In this document: one piece after another, positions 1 through 7,742 of the stretch
How the letters are laid out: every line of letters starts with the position of its first letter
How positions within the stretch are numbered: position 1 is the stretch's first letter
NCBI GenBank assembly: GCA_024638355.1
Contig: JAHEKO010000035.1
Coordinates: 1-11,884, forward strand
Source: Acidobacteriota bacterium
Lineage (GTDB): Bacteria; Acidobacteriota; Thermoanaerobaculia; Multivoradales; JAHEKO01
Direction of reading: 5' to 3'
Length of the DNA: 11,884 nt
The notes under the pieces: generated by a model
The model's input: the letters and a program-made list of their open reading frames with translations, nothing else
The model's database searches: none
What the model was told of the DNA's origin: nothing
Translations under genes and position numbers: made by a program

Positions 1-1142
<1,142 letters not shown>

Positions 1143-1146
1143 CGCC

Positions 1147-1608
1147 TCAGCTCCCGAGCTTCGCCGCCGCTTCGTGAACCGCGCGGCGAATTCGTGGATA
1201 GGTGGCGCAGCGGCAGATGTTGCCGGCCAGAGCGCCGTCGATGTCGTCGTCGCTCGGCTCCCCGATCTCGTCGAGGAGCGCGATCGTCGTCATGATCTGC
1301 CCCGACTGACAGTAGCCGCACTGAGGCACCTGGAGGGCCTCCCAGCTCTTCATCACGGCCTCGGCGATCGGGCCGTCGACCCCCTCGATGGTGGTGATCT
1401 TCTTGTTGCCGACAAGGTCGACCGCCAGCACGCAGGAGCGCACCGGCGTGCCGTTGACGTGCACCGTGCAGGCGCCGCACTGCGCGACTCCGCAGCCGTA
1501 TTTCGTGCCACTCAGGCCGAGATCCTCGCGCAGCACCCACAAGAGAGGCGTCCCACTCTCGGCGGTCACCGTGCGCGTCTCACCGTTGACTTTGAGCCTA
1601 TACCTCAC
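1147..1608 (-). CDS. Mo-hydroxylase small subunit with two [2Fe-2S] clusters
   Basis: Electron-transfer subunit (153 aa) of a xanthine-oxidase-family molybdenum enzyme. The N-terminal plant-ferredoxin-like domain has cluster ligands C39, C44, C47 and C59 (YGCGVAQCGAC ... RSC). The C-terminal helical domain has the second cluster ligands C97, C100, C132 and C134 (CGYCQSGQ and NICRCATYPRI). I choose GTG 1608 because the reading then begins right at the first strand (RYRLKVNGE) and gives the usual size, with GGGAGG about 11 bases upstream; an ATG at 1659 would add 17 residues that do not look like this family. No export signal is present, so if the enzyme is periplasmic this subunit would have to travel with the Tat-carrying large subunit. 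About 105 bases without a gene precede it, with no promoter or terminator that I can recognise. The molybdenum subunit follows after a gap of only a few bases. Confidence 0.9.
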   Translation of the reverse strand: MRYRLKVNGETRTVTAESGTPLLWVLREDLGLSGTKYGCGVAQCGACTVHVNGTPVRSCVLAVDLVGNKKITTIEGVDGPIAEAVMKSWEALQVPQCGYCQSGQIMTTIALLDEIGEPSDDDIDGALAGNICRCATYPRIRRAVHEAAAKLGS

Positions 1609-1713
1609 GATCCGGTTGCCCTCCCTGATGATTGCCCAGCTGAGCTCGAAGGGTACCACCGCACCACGGCCTGGCGAGCACCGCGGACGGCGCTCCCGGA
1701 GATCGAACCTCGG

Positions 1714-2967
1714 TCAGACCTTCGTCGCCTCGGCCGAAGCCTGGTGGTAGATCTCGAGAACCTCTTCCTCGCTCAGCACGTGGTTCGACCGCTTGGCGAC
1801 TTCGAGCAGCGCCTGCTCCGCGTCGGGCCGGCTGGCCAGCCCGCGGACCGCGAGAAAGTGACGGATGTTCGAGAGGCCCGACATCGGACCGATCTCGATC
1901 TGCTGCTGCCGGCCGATCCACGCTGCCGGCACCCCCGAATAGACACGGTCGGCAAGCCAGGCCTGACCCTTGCGCGCGGCCTTGATCACCGCGGCGGCGT
2001 GCACTCCGGTCGCCGTTCGAAACGCGTCGGACCCGACGATCGGGGTGTTGACGGGCACCGGAACGCCGATCGACCGCGAGGCGAGCTCGATGTACTCGGG
2101 GAGACAGGACAGATCGTCATCGCGAACCCCGAGCAGGCGCAGATTGACCAGCAGCTGCTCCATCGGAGTGTTGCCGACTCGCTCTCCTACCCCCAACGCC
2201 GTGCCGTGCACGCGCGTCGCGCCGGCTCGGATCGCGGCCAGCGTGTTCGCCAGATCCAGGCCCCGGTCGCGGTGGCCGTGCCAGTCGATCCCGACCTCGG
2301 CGCCGAGGCTGTCGATCAGCCCCTTCACCCAGGTCACCAGGTTCATCGCACCTTCGGGCACCGCCGCCCCCACCGTGTCGCAGAGACACACACGACTGGC
2401 GCCCGAGTCGATTGCGGCAGTCAGCAGCACGCGAAGATCCTCGGGCGAGGAGCGAACGGTGTCTTCCGTCACGTACATGACCGGCAGCCCCTCCCGCACC
2501 GCGAAGCCGACCGCGTCCTTGGTGAAACGCAGGATGTGATCGAGGTCCCACTCCTCGGCGTACTGGCGGATCGGACTGGATCCGATGAATACGCACGCCT
2601 CGATGAGCGCCCCGGTCTGCTGAGAGGCCTCCACGATCGGCTGGATGTCGACCATCATCGTTCGGGCCGCACAGTTCGGCTGAATGCGAAGACGCTGATC
2701 CACGATCTCCCGGCACAGGCGGAGGACGGACTCCTGCTGGCGGCTCCCGGCCCCCGGCAGGCCCACGTTCGCCGTCTCGATGCCGAGCCGGTTCATCAGA
2801 TGCAGCAGCTCGACCTTCTCGCCTACGGGGGGATCGGTCACCGACGGGCTTTGCAGGCCGTCGCGGAGCGTCTCGTCATCCAGCATCACATCGGTCGGCC
2901 ACTCGATGCGATGCGGACCCTCCCTCGCCCAGTCGTGGATCAGACGACTGGCACTGGGCCGGTTCAT
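1714..2967 (-). CDS. DRE-TIM metallolyase/acyltransferase (isopropylmalate/homocitrate/Re-citrate synthase-like)
   Basis: HMGL-like TIM-barrel enzyme (417 aa), a family that joins or cleaves acetyl-CoA and keto acids. The signature DETLRDGLQSPS is at residues 31-42, with R35 and metal ligand D36. The HxH metal pair is H230/H232 in WHGHRDRGLDLAN, followed by ALGVGERVGNTP (257-268). After the barrel, TGVHAAA (320-326) and GPMSGLSN (361-368 region) match the subdomain I/II motifs of isopropylmalate and homocitrate synthases, so a condensing enzyme is more likely than HMG-CoA lyase. The LeuA C-terminal regulatory domain is absent, giving a length like homocitrate or Re-citrate synthase. The start ATG overlaps the TPR gene stop (ATGA) and has no strong ribosome site, so it probably depends on coupled translation. 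The substrate cannot be named. No leuCDB partners are nearby, which argues against ordinary leucine synthesis. A 105-base gap follows. Confidence 0.83.
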   Translation of the reverse strand: MNRPSASRLIHDWAREGPHRIEWPTDVMLDDETLRDGLQSPSVTDPPVGEKVELLHLMNRLGIETANVGLPGAGSRQQESVLRLCREIVDQRLRIQPNCAARTMMVDIQPIVEASQQTGALIEACVFIGSSPIRQYAEEWDLDHILRFTKDAVGFAVREGLPVMYVTEDTVRSSPEDLRVLLTAAIDSGASRVCLCDTVGAAVPEGAMNLVTWVKGLIDSLGAEVGIDWHGHRDRGLDLANTLAAIRAGATRVHGTALGVGERVGNTPMEQLLVNLRLLGVRDDDLSCLPEYIELASRSIGVPVPVNTPIVGSDAFRTATGVHAAAVIKAARKGQAWLADRVYSGVPAAWIGRQQQIEIGPMSGLSNIRHFLAVRGLASRPDAEQALLEVAKRSNHVLSEEEVLEIYHQASAEATKV

Positions 2968-3740
2968 CGGTCCCGCCCGCCGCCCACCAAGGTGGGCGAC
3001 GGCGTCCCGAGGCCGTTCGATTGCGCGAACTCTCGGGTCGTCTCGAGTAGCTGTTCGGCGCTCTCCTCGTCGCCGCGGGCTCGGCGAAGGGCGGCCAGGT
3101 GGAAGTTGCTGCTCACCTCGCCGAGCGCTTCTTCCACCGCGCGCTGGAACGACCGCTCGGCCTCCTCGACCTGGCCCAGGCGCTCGTGAACGACGCCCAT
3201 GTGGTAGTGCGCCATCAGATACTCCGGTGTCAGCGAGGCGGCAGCCTCGAAGTGCTCGAGGGACCTGTGGAGCTCACCGGCATGGAACAGCGACAGGGCT
3301 AGCCTGTAGTGGGCCGCGTTGTAGTTCTCGTCGAGCTCCAGGCAGCGCTGGAACGAGCGTGTCGCCTCGGGCATGTTGCCCCGGTGATACCAGGCGACGC
3401 CCAGGTCGTAGTGGCAGAGCACGAAGTCCGGTGCAGCGGCGATGGCCTTGCGATAGGACTCGATGGCCAGATCCAGGGTCCCCTGATGGAAGTAGAGGGT
3501 GCCCAGCAGGTGGTTGGCGAGCGCGTGATCCGGCTCGATCTCGAGCAGTCGCGTCACTTCGCGACGCGCCTCCCTGCAGCGTCCGGCACGCTCGAGCTCC
3601 AGCGCCAGCGCCAGCCGGCGATCCACGAAGGCGTCACGGAGGAACATTCCGCACTCCGCGCAGAACTTGTCCTCCGCCGCGGCCTGGCGGCCACAACGCA
3701 CACAGCGCAGCTGCCGTGTTTCGGTATCCGTCGTCGTCAT
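2964..3740 (-). CDS. Zinc-ribbon TPR-repeat protein
   Basis: Unrecognised 258-aa protein. The N-terminus carries a likely zinc ribbon: C13-x-x-C16 and C27-x-x-C30. From about residue 40 to 238 the chain is a run of about six 34-residue tetratricopeptide repeats, for example HLLGTLYFHQGTLDLAIESY and LGVAWYHRGNMPEATRSF, with the usual G, Y/A, A and P positions. No signal peptide or membrane segment is visible, so it should be cytoplasmic. TPR solenoids are protein-protein contact surfaces; the partner is unknown. The last 15 or so residues (NGLGTPSPTLVGGGRDR) are low-complexity and encode a palindrome. The ATG at 3740 has AGGAGG 9 bases upstream and lies 30 bases after the acetyltransferase stop. 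This is the one gene between oah and the HMGL-like gene with an independent ribosome site and a real gap, so it may be expressed at a different level. The stop overlaps the next gene (ATGA). Confidence 0.85.
   Translation of the reverse strand: MTTTDTETRQLRCVRCGRQAAAEDKFCAECGMFLRDAFVDRRLALALELERAGRCREARREVTRLLEIEPDHALANHLLGTLYFHQGTLDLAIESYRKAIAAAPDFVLCHYDLGVAWYHRGNMPEATRSFQRCLELDENYNAAHYRLALSLFHAGELHRSLEHFEAAASLTPEYLMAHYHMGVVHERLGQVEEAERSFQRAVEEALGEVSSNFHLAALRRARGDEESAEQLLETTREFAQSNGLGTPSPTLVGGGRDR
2981..2998. repeat. Perfect palindrome CGCCCACC-AA-GGTGGGCG at the end of the TPR gene
   Basis: An 8-base perfect inverted repeat with a 2-base centre, extended outward by three more possible pairs after one mismatch. 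It lies within the last codons of the TPR gene and ends 13 bases before the ATG of the HMGL-like gene (2967). As RNA it could form a hairpin next to that gene's start. No U-run follows, so it does not look like an intrinsic terminator. It may be a REP-type element that has entered the C-terminal coding end, or a hairpin affecting coupled translation. Confidence 0.4.
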
Positions 3741-3749
3741 CTGTTCGAT

Positions 3750-3755
3750 CCTCCT
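3750..3755 (-). promoter_or_regulatory. Ribosome binding site of the zinc-ribbon TPR gene
   Basis: Minus-strand AGGAGG followed by 9 bases and the ATG at 3740. It lies in the 30-base gap after the acetyltransferase stop and supports this start. Confidence 0.65.
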
Positions 3756-3770
3756 CTTCTCCGGACTCGT

Positions 3771-4271
3771 CTAGGGCTCTGGCGTCGTGGGATCGAGCGG
3801 GCGCTCGAGGCAGATCCGCCCCGCCGGCGCGAAGCCGTTGCGCTCGAAGAACGCGAGCAGGTTGAAGTCGTTCCAGGGCACTTCGGTGCGTACCCTCTCG
3901 ATCCGGAGCGCTGCCAGGTTGAGCAGCAGCTGGCGCAGCAGCGCTCTGCCTACGCGCCTGCCTCTGTACTCCGGCGCCACGCCGATCGCGTCGATCGAGG
4001 CGGAGGGCTCGGTCAGACCGTACTCGCCGTAGAACAGGGTGGCGAGCACGAAGCCGACCGGGCGCTCGTCGAGCTCCGCGACGAGCGACGCCTGAAAGTC
4101 GGCCTTCTCCACCGCTCGCTCGAGCATGCGCTCGAAATAGAGGGGCCGCCGCCGCCCCGTGGCGAGCGCGTCGATCTCGATCAGAGACCCCAGGTCGGAG
4201 GGCTCGAGCGAGCGAACCAGCACCGCGTCCGTCTCGAGGACGCCCGGTTCGTCCTCAGTCAGCTTCGTCAT
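3771..4271 (-). CDS. GNAT-family N-acetyltransferase
   Basis: Small predicted acyl-CoA-dependent acetyltransferase (166 aa). The acetyl-CoA binding motif A is clear: IDAIGVAPEYRGRRVGRALL around residues 93-112, including the R-R-V-G-R-A form of the Q/R-x-x-G-x-G/A loop. A typical GNAT ending FFERNGFAPAGR follows at 141-152. The N-terminal part (LVRSLEPSDLGSLIEID) fits the first strand and helix of the fold. Start is the ATG at 4271, forming ATGA with the bcrD stop and preceded by a strong GGAGG; an upstream extension of the frame runs over bcrD and is a shadow. The substrate is unknown. Being coupled to bcrD suggests a role in the benzoyl-CoA module. Lysine acetylation of enzymes such as benzoate-CoA ligase is known in Rhodopseudomonas palustris, but extending that to this protein is inference. 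A small-molecule or ribosomal-protein acetyltransferase is equally possible. Confidence 0.85.
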   Translation of the reverse strand: MTKLTEDEPGVLETDAVLVRSLEPSDLGSLIEIDALATGRRRPLYFERMLERAVEKADFQASLVAELDERPVGFVLATLFYGEYGLTEPSASIDAIGVAPEYRGRRVGRALLRQLLLNLAALRIERVRTEVPWNDFNLLAFFERNGFAPAGRICLERPLDPTTPEP

Positions 4272-5134
4272 GACACCTCCCTGCGAGCCTGCGCGGCCCG
4301 GCGCGCGAGCACCCGATGACGGAATCCTCCCCACAGCGCCGCGCCCAACGCGCCCGCGTAGATCGAGTCGGGGTGGGTGTGGATCGTCATGCTCATTTCG
4401 CCCTGCTCGGCGCACTCCCGCATGGCGTTGGCCAGGCCCGCGTCGGCCGCCAGCCCGCCGGTGATCAGCACGTGCTCCTCCCCGGCACCGATGGCCCGGA
4501 GCAGCTTGACGTAGCGGCCGGCCATCGACAGGTGGATTCCCTTCAGGATGTCCGCGGTCGCGATGCCGCGACTGACCATGTTGATGACGTCGGTCTCGGC
4601 CAGGACGGCACAGATGCTCGAAACCTGCTCGGGAGAGCGGGCGCCGCAGGAGAGCGGGCCGACCTCGTCGAGCGAGACCCCCAGGTAGCGGGCGACGTTC
4701 TCCAGGAACTGCCCCGAACCGGAGGCACACTGGCTGGTCATTCGATAACCGAGGATCTTGCTCCGCGCGTCGATGCGCATCGCCCGAGCGTGCAGAGCGC
4801 CGACGTCGAGCACCGACCGTGCCTGCGGCTCGAGGAAGACGGCCCCGCGCGCGTGCGTGGTCATGCCGTAGAAATGGCCGCGCCGGAAGTCGACCAGCTC
4901 CCCCTCGCCGGTGCTGGCCGTATAGGCCACTTCGCCGGGCTCGATACCGGCTTCCGCAAGCACCAGCGGATACGCCTCGTGGATGACCTTGCGCAGGTCC
5001 CGGCGCCGGATGCGGTCGGTCCGCAGAGCGAGGATCTCGTCGGCACCCTCGGCGGGCATTCTCACGACCGCAGTCTTGACGGCGCTCGATCCCACGTCCA
5101 CGCCGACCACGAACAGCTGGCCGTCGCCGTTCAC
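4268..5134 (-). CDS. bcrD: Benzoyl-CoA reductase subunit D (ATPase/activator, class I)
   Basis: Smaller ASKHA ATPase subunit (288 aa) that pairs with BcrA around a shared [4Fe-4S] cluster and drives ATP-dependent electron transfer to BcrBC. Motifs in order: DVGSSAVKT (residues 13-21), STGEGE (74-79), D110-V-G, the very characteristic GYRMTSQCASGSGQFLENVA block (129-148), ICAVLAETDVIN (174-185) and TGGLAAD (225-231). C136 and C175 are the expected cluster ligands by comparison with 2-hydroxyglutaryl-CoA dehydratase activators. It lacks the long insertion seen in BcrA, as expected for BcrD/BadG. It starts at GTG 5134 in a GTGA overlap with bcrA, preceded by GAGGA at a good distance. The stop overlaps the ATG of the acetyltransferase gene, so the operon continues beyond the reductase. 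No sequence here shows a ferredoxin gene directly after it. Confidence 0.95.
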   Translation of the reverse strand: MNGDGQLFVVGVDVGSSAVKTAVVRMPAEGADEILALRTDRIRRRDLRKVIHEAYPLVLAEAGIEPGEVAYTASTGEGELVDFRRGHFYGMTTHARGAVFLEPQARSVLDVGALHARAMRIDARSKILGYRMTSQCASGSGQFLENVARYLGVSLDEVGPLSCGARSPEQVSSICAVLAETDVINMVSRGIATADILKGIHLSMAGRYVKLLRAIGAGEEHVLITGGLAADAGLANAMRECAEQGEMSMTIHTHPDSIYAGALGAALWGGFRHRVLARRAAQARREVS

Positions 5135-6450
5135 GCGGCTTTCCTCGAGGCGCTCAGGGCGAACAGAGCCGCCCCCAGAGCACCCGTGTAGATCGAATCC
5201 GGCGAGATGTTGATCGTTCGCTCGCCGTAGTTCTCGGCCACCAGCTGCTCGAGCGCCGCCACCGCGGCCGGATTCCGCGCCACGCCGCCGGTGAAGGTGA
5301 ACTCCTCGCGAACGCCGCCCGAGCGCGCCAGCAACGACATCGCCCGCAAGACGATGGCTCGGTGCAGACCCGCCAGGATGTCCTCACGCCTCTGACCCAG
5401 CGATAGCCGCTCGCGCAGCTCGGCGCCGGCAAACACGGTACAAGTGCTGTTGATCTTCACGCAGGTCGTGGCCTGCTGAGCGAGCGGGCCGAGCTCGTGA
5501 ACCCCGAGGTTCATCTCGTCGGCGATGTATCCCAGGTAGCGGCCGCAGCCGGCGGCGCAACGGTCGTTCATCTGGAAGCTGGTGACGATGCCGTTCTCGT
5601 CCACCTGGATCGCCTTCGTGTCCTGTCCGCCGATGTCGAGCACCGTCTTCGTCGCCGGGAACATGACGTGGGCGCCCAGCCCGTGGCAGAGGATCTCGCT
5701 GCGAATCTGCTCCTTGGGAAACGGAAGTCGCTGGCGCCCGTAGCCGGTGCCTACCGACGAGAGCTCCTCGAGGGGAGTCGAGCGCACCCGTGCGACGGCG
5801 AGCTCCAGGCCGGCGGCGGCCCCGCCGCGCGGACCCGAGGCGCCCACGGCGGCATCGAGCGCCCGACCCACGAGCTCTTCCATCGGCGTCTCCGATACCG
5901 AGTTCTCGACCGGCAGGATCGCGCGATCGAAGAGGCCGCTGAGCGTCTCGAACTCGACACCGCCCGGCTCCGCGAAGCGCTCCGCCAGCGCCATGTAGTC
6001 GCCTCCCGCCAGATCGCGGAAGAAGTCGCTCTTGCGCACGGCCAGCGCGCCGAAGTGCCTGTCGGCCCGCTCGTCCATCTCGTCGACGATCAGATCGAGA
6101 ACCTCGCGGAGCCTCGTCGGCGACTGGCTCCGCCGCCCGCGGTCGCCGGAGCGGTGGAGCTCGCCGCGGAGCCGACGCAGCTGATCCCGGTACTGCTCCC
6201 GCCGAAAGGTGCGCTCGAGCAGCGGCACGAAGCCGTCCGCGATCCCCGCGAGCTCCGAGTCGGCGACCAGGGCATTACGGACGAGGTTGAAGCGCGCGGT
6301 CACCAGCGCCTCCTCCCGCGCCACCCTCGAGGCGACCTCGTAGTTGCTGCGGCTGTTCGTGATCCCACGACCGGCGATCGTGCCCCGCTCGTCGAGCAGC
6401 ACAGCCTTGGTCGTCGTCGAGCCGAGGTCGACGCCGACGAAGATGTTCAC
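5131..6450 (-). CDS. bcrA: Benzoyl-CoA reductase subunit A (ATPase/activator, class I)
   Basis: Larger ATP-hydrolysing subunit of the electron-activating BcrAD half (439 aa, standard size). It belongs to the ASKHA (acetate kinase/Hsp70/actin) superfamily. Visible parts: phosphate-1 motif DLGSTTTK at residues 8-15; a family-specific insertion between about 80 and 225; GTGYGR at 234-239; phosphate-2 block DIGGQDTKAI at 272-281; NDRCAAGCG at 295-303; STCTVF with C337; and the adenosine motif TGGVARN at 387-393. By analogy with the HgdC activator, C298 and C337 are the likely BcrA ligands of the [4Fe-4S] cluster shared with BcrD. The reaction couples hydrolysis of 2 ATP to transfer of two electrons from ferredoxin. 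Start is GTG 6450 in a GTGA overlap with the bcrB stop, with GGGGA upstream; the stop makes the same overlap with bcrD. Confidence 0.95.
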   Translation of the reverse strand: MNIFVGVDLGSTTTKAVLLDERGTIAGRGITNSRSNYEVASRVAREEALVTARFNLVRNALVADSELAGIADGFVPLLERTFRREQYRDQLRRLRGELHRSGDRGRRSQSPTRLREVLDLIVDEMDERADRHFGALAVRKSDFFRDLAGGDYMALAERFAEPGGVEFETLSGLFDRAILPVENSVSETPMEELVGRALDAAVGASGPRGGAAAGLELAVARVRSTPLEELSSVGTGYGRQRLPFPKEQIRSEILCHGLGAHVMFPATKTVLDIGGQDTKAIQVDENGIVTSFQMNDRCAAGCGRYLGYIADEMNLGVHELGPLAQQATTCVKINSTCTVFAGAELRERLSLGQRREDILAGLHRAIVLRAMSLLARSGGVREEFTFTGGVARNPAAVAALEQLVAENYGERTINISPDSIYTGALGAALFALSASRKAA

Positions 6451-7742
6451 GCGGCGGTTCCCCGCTTCTGCTCCAGCATCTGCAGATAGCTCTCGATCCG
6501 GTTCTTTATGTTGGCCGAGGAGAAGTAGCGCGGATCCACCAGGTCGCTCTCGATGAACCCTCCGGGCACGCCGGTACGCTCCTCGAGCTGCCGGAGCATC
6601 AGGAGCTGCCCGACGCTGAACGAGTTGCAGCTCTTGACGCTGTTGATCATGAAGCCGTCGGCGCGGTACTCGCGGATGTAGTCGGCGATCAGGTCGACGC
6701 GCGCGGGCAGGCTCAGGTTCGTGTAGCAGCCCATGCAGTAGTCGGCCAGCGTCGCGAGCGGCCGTTCCGGGTCGTGGCGGAAGCCGCGGTCGTACAGCCC
6801 GCCGACCTTGGTGTAGCTGGACGCCACCACCACCGCGCCCTCTTCGGAGAACATCCTCCAGAACTCGCGAAAGCTCGTCCAGTTGGGCGGCCCCTCCATC
6901 ACCAGCCGGTATCGCTCCTCCTCGAGCTCACCCTCCGGGGTCGTCGGTCCGCGGCGCTCGGCCAGCCGCTCTTCGATCTCGGCCCGCAGCGTCTGGTAGT
7001 ACTCGACGCCCGCCTGAGTGCCGCGGAAGGCGGTGAAGATCGGCCCGATGTAGTAGACGCCGCCGAAGTAGGCATCGATGGGCGAAGGCACGTTCTTGGC
7101 GCTCTCGAGCACCCATACCAGGTCGTTCTCCGCCTCTGCCGACAGCGCCAGCCGCTGCCGGAGTCGCTCCTCGTCGAACCGCCGGCCAGTCACCTGCTCG
7201 AGCTTGGGGATCACTTCGCTCTCGAGCTGCTCGACGATGTAGTCGCGGTGATGGTCGTGGATCCGGCCATCCGCCTGGTAGGGCACATGGAGCATCGCGA
7301 CCGGACAGTCGTACTCCTGTCGCAGGAGCTCGAACCACTTCATGAACGTAAAGCAGCCGGTGTAGGAAAGGAGGAGCAGATCCGGCTCGGGAAGCTTCAG
7401 CCCGGTGGGGCCGACGTTGCCCTTCTTCAACATGCCGATGTCGCACTTGACGTAGGTGCACACATCTTCGCTGTGTCCCTGCTTCTCCGCCTCCGAGATG
7501 TAGTCGCCGGAGAGCTTGCGCATCCCCGACTGCAGGGCGTTGATCTCCGGTAGAACCGGCAGCACGCCGAAGGACCCCATCAGCTCGGTCAGGTTGCCGG
7601 GCACGAAGGTGTAGACCACCTTGGACCCCTCGTCGCCGGCGCTCGCCAGGTCGCGATAGTGCTTGCCGATCATCTCCTTCTGGAGCAGCATGGAGCGCTC
7701 CTTGGCGACCTGGGTCGGAGAGCCGGACGCGGCGCCGGTCAC
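6447..7742 (-). CDS. bcrB: Benzoyl-CoA reductase subunit B (class I)
   Basis: Second subunit of the active-site BcrBC half of class I benzoyl-CoA reductase (431 aa as read). It has the 2-hydroxyacyl-CoA dehydratase D-component fold signature: TFVPGNLTELMGSFGVLPVLPEINALQ from residue 45 (quoted in two parts: TFVPGNLTELMG, then FGVLPVLPEINALQ), C95 and C100 (CTYVKC), C130 (SYTGC), C336/C339 (YCMGC) and C372 in the SVKSCNSFS segment, then ESDLVDPRYFS near the C-terminus. Start choice: a GTG at 7742 forms a GTGA overlap with the bcrC stop, has GGAG 6 bases upstream, matches the GTGA pattern at three other junctions, and gives a length near the roughly 430 aa I recall for BcrB. An in-frame ATG at 7691 (414 aa) has an even stronger AAGGAG, so the start is not settled. 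The frame continues open far upstream over bcrC, which I regard as GC-rich shadow. The stop overlaps bcrA. Confidence 0.92.
   Translation of the reverse strand: MTGAASGSPTQVAKERSMLLQKEMIGKHYRDLASAGDEGSKVVYTFVPGNLTELMGSFGVLPVLPEINALQSGMRKLSGDYISEAEKQGHSEDVCTYVKCDIGMLKKGNVGPTGLKLPEPDLLLLSYTGCFTFMKWFELLRQEYDCPVAMLHVPYQADGRIHDHHRDYIVEQLESEVIPKLEQVTGRRFDEERLRQRLALSAEAENDLVWVLESAKNVPSPIDAYFGGVYYIGPIFTAFRGTQAGVEYYQTLRAEIEERLAERRGPTTPEGELEEERYRLVMEGPPNWTSFREFWRMFSEEGAVVVASSYTKVGGLYDRGFRHDPERPLATLADYCMGCYTNLSLPARVDLIADYIREYRADGFMINSVKSCNSFSVGQLLMLRQLEERTGVPGGFIESDLVDPRYFSSANIKNRIESYLQMLEQKRGTAA
7698..7703 (-). promoter_or_regulatory. Alternative internal ribosome site for bcrB
   Basis: Minus-strand AAGGAG, 6 bases before the in-frame ATG at 7691. 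It could make that ATG the true or a second start of bcrB (414 aa). The competing GTG at 7742 has a GGAG at 7752-7749. Confidence 0.4.

Noticed and set aside
4272..4730. Upstream extension of the acetyltransferase frame over bcrD
   Set aside because: The extra residues are Arg/Gly-rich and lie entirely over bcrD. The ATG at 4271 has a strong ribosome site and forms the usual ATGA overlap.
5541..5560. Extra cysteine in the BcrA block NDRCAAGCGRYL as an unusual feature
   Set aside because: As far as I remember, this CAAGCG form is normal for BcrA/BadF proteins, so I do not count it as novel.
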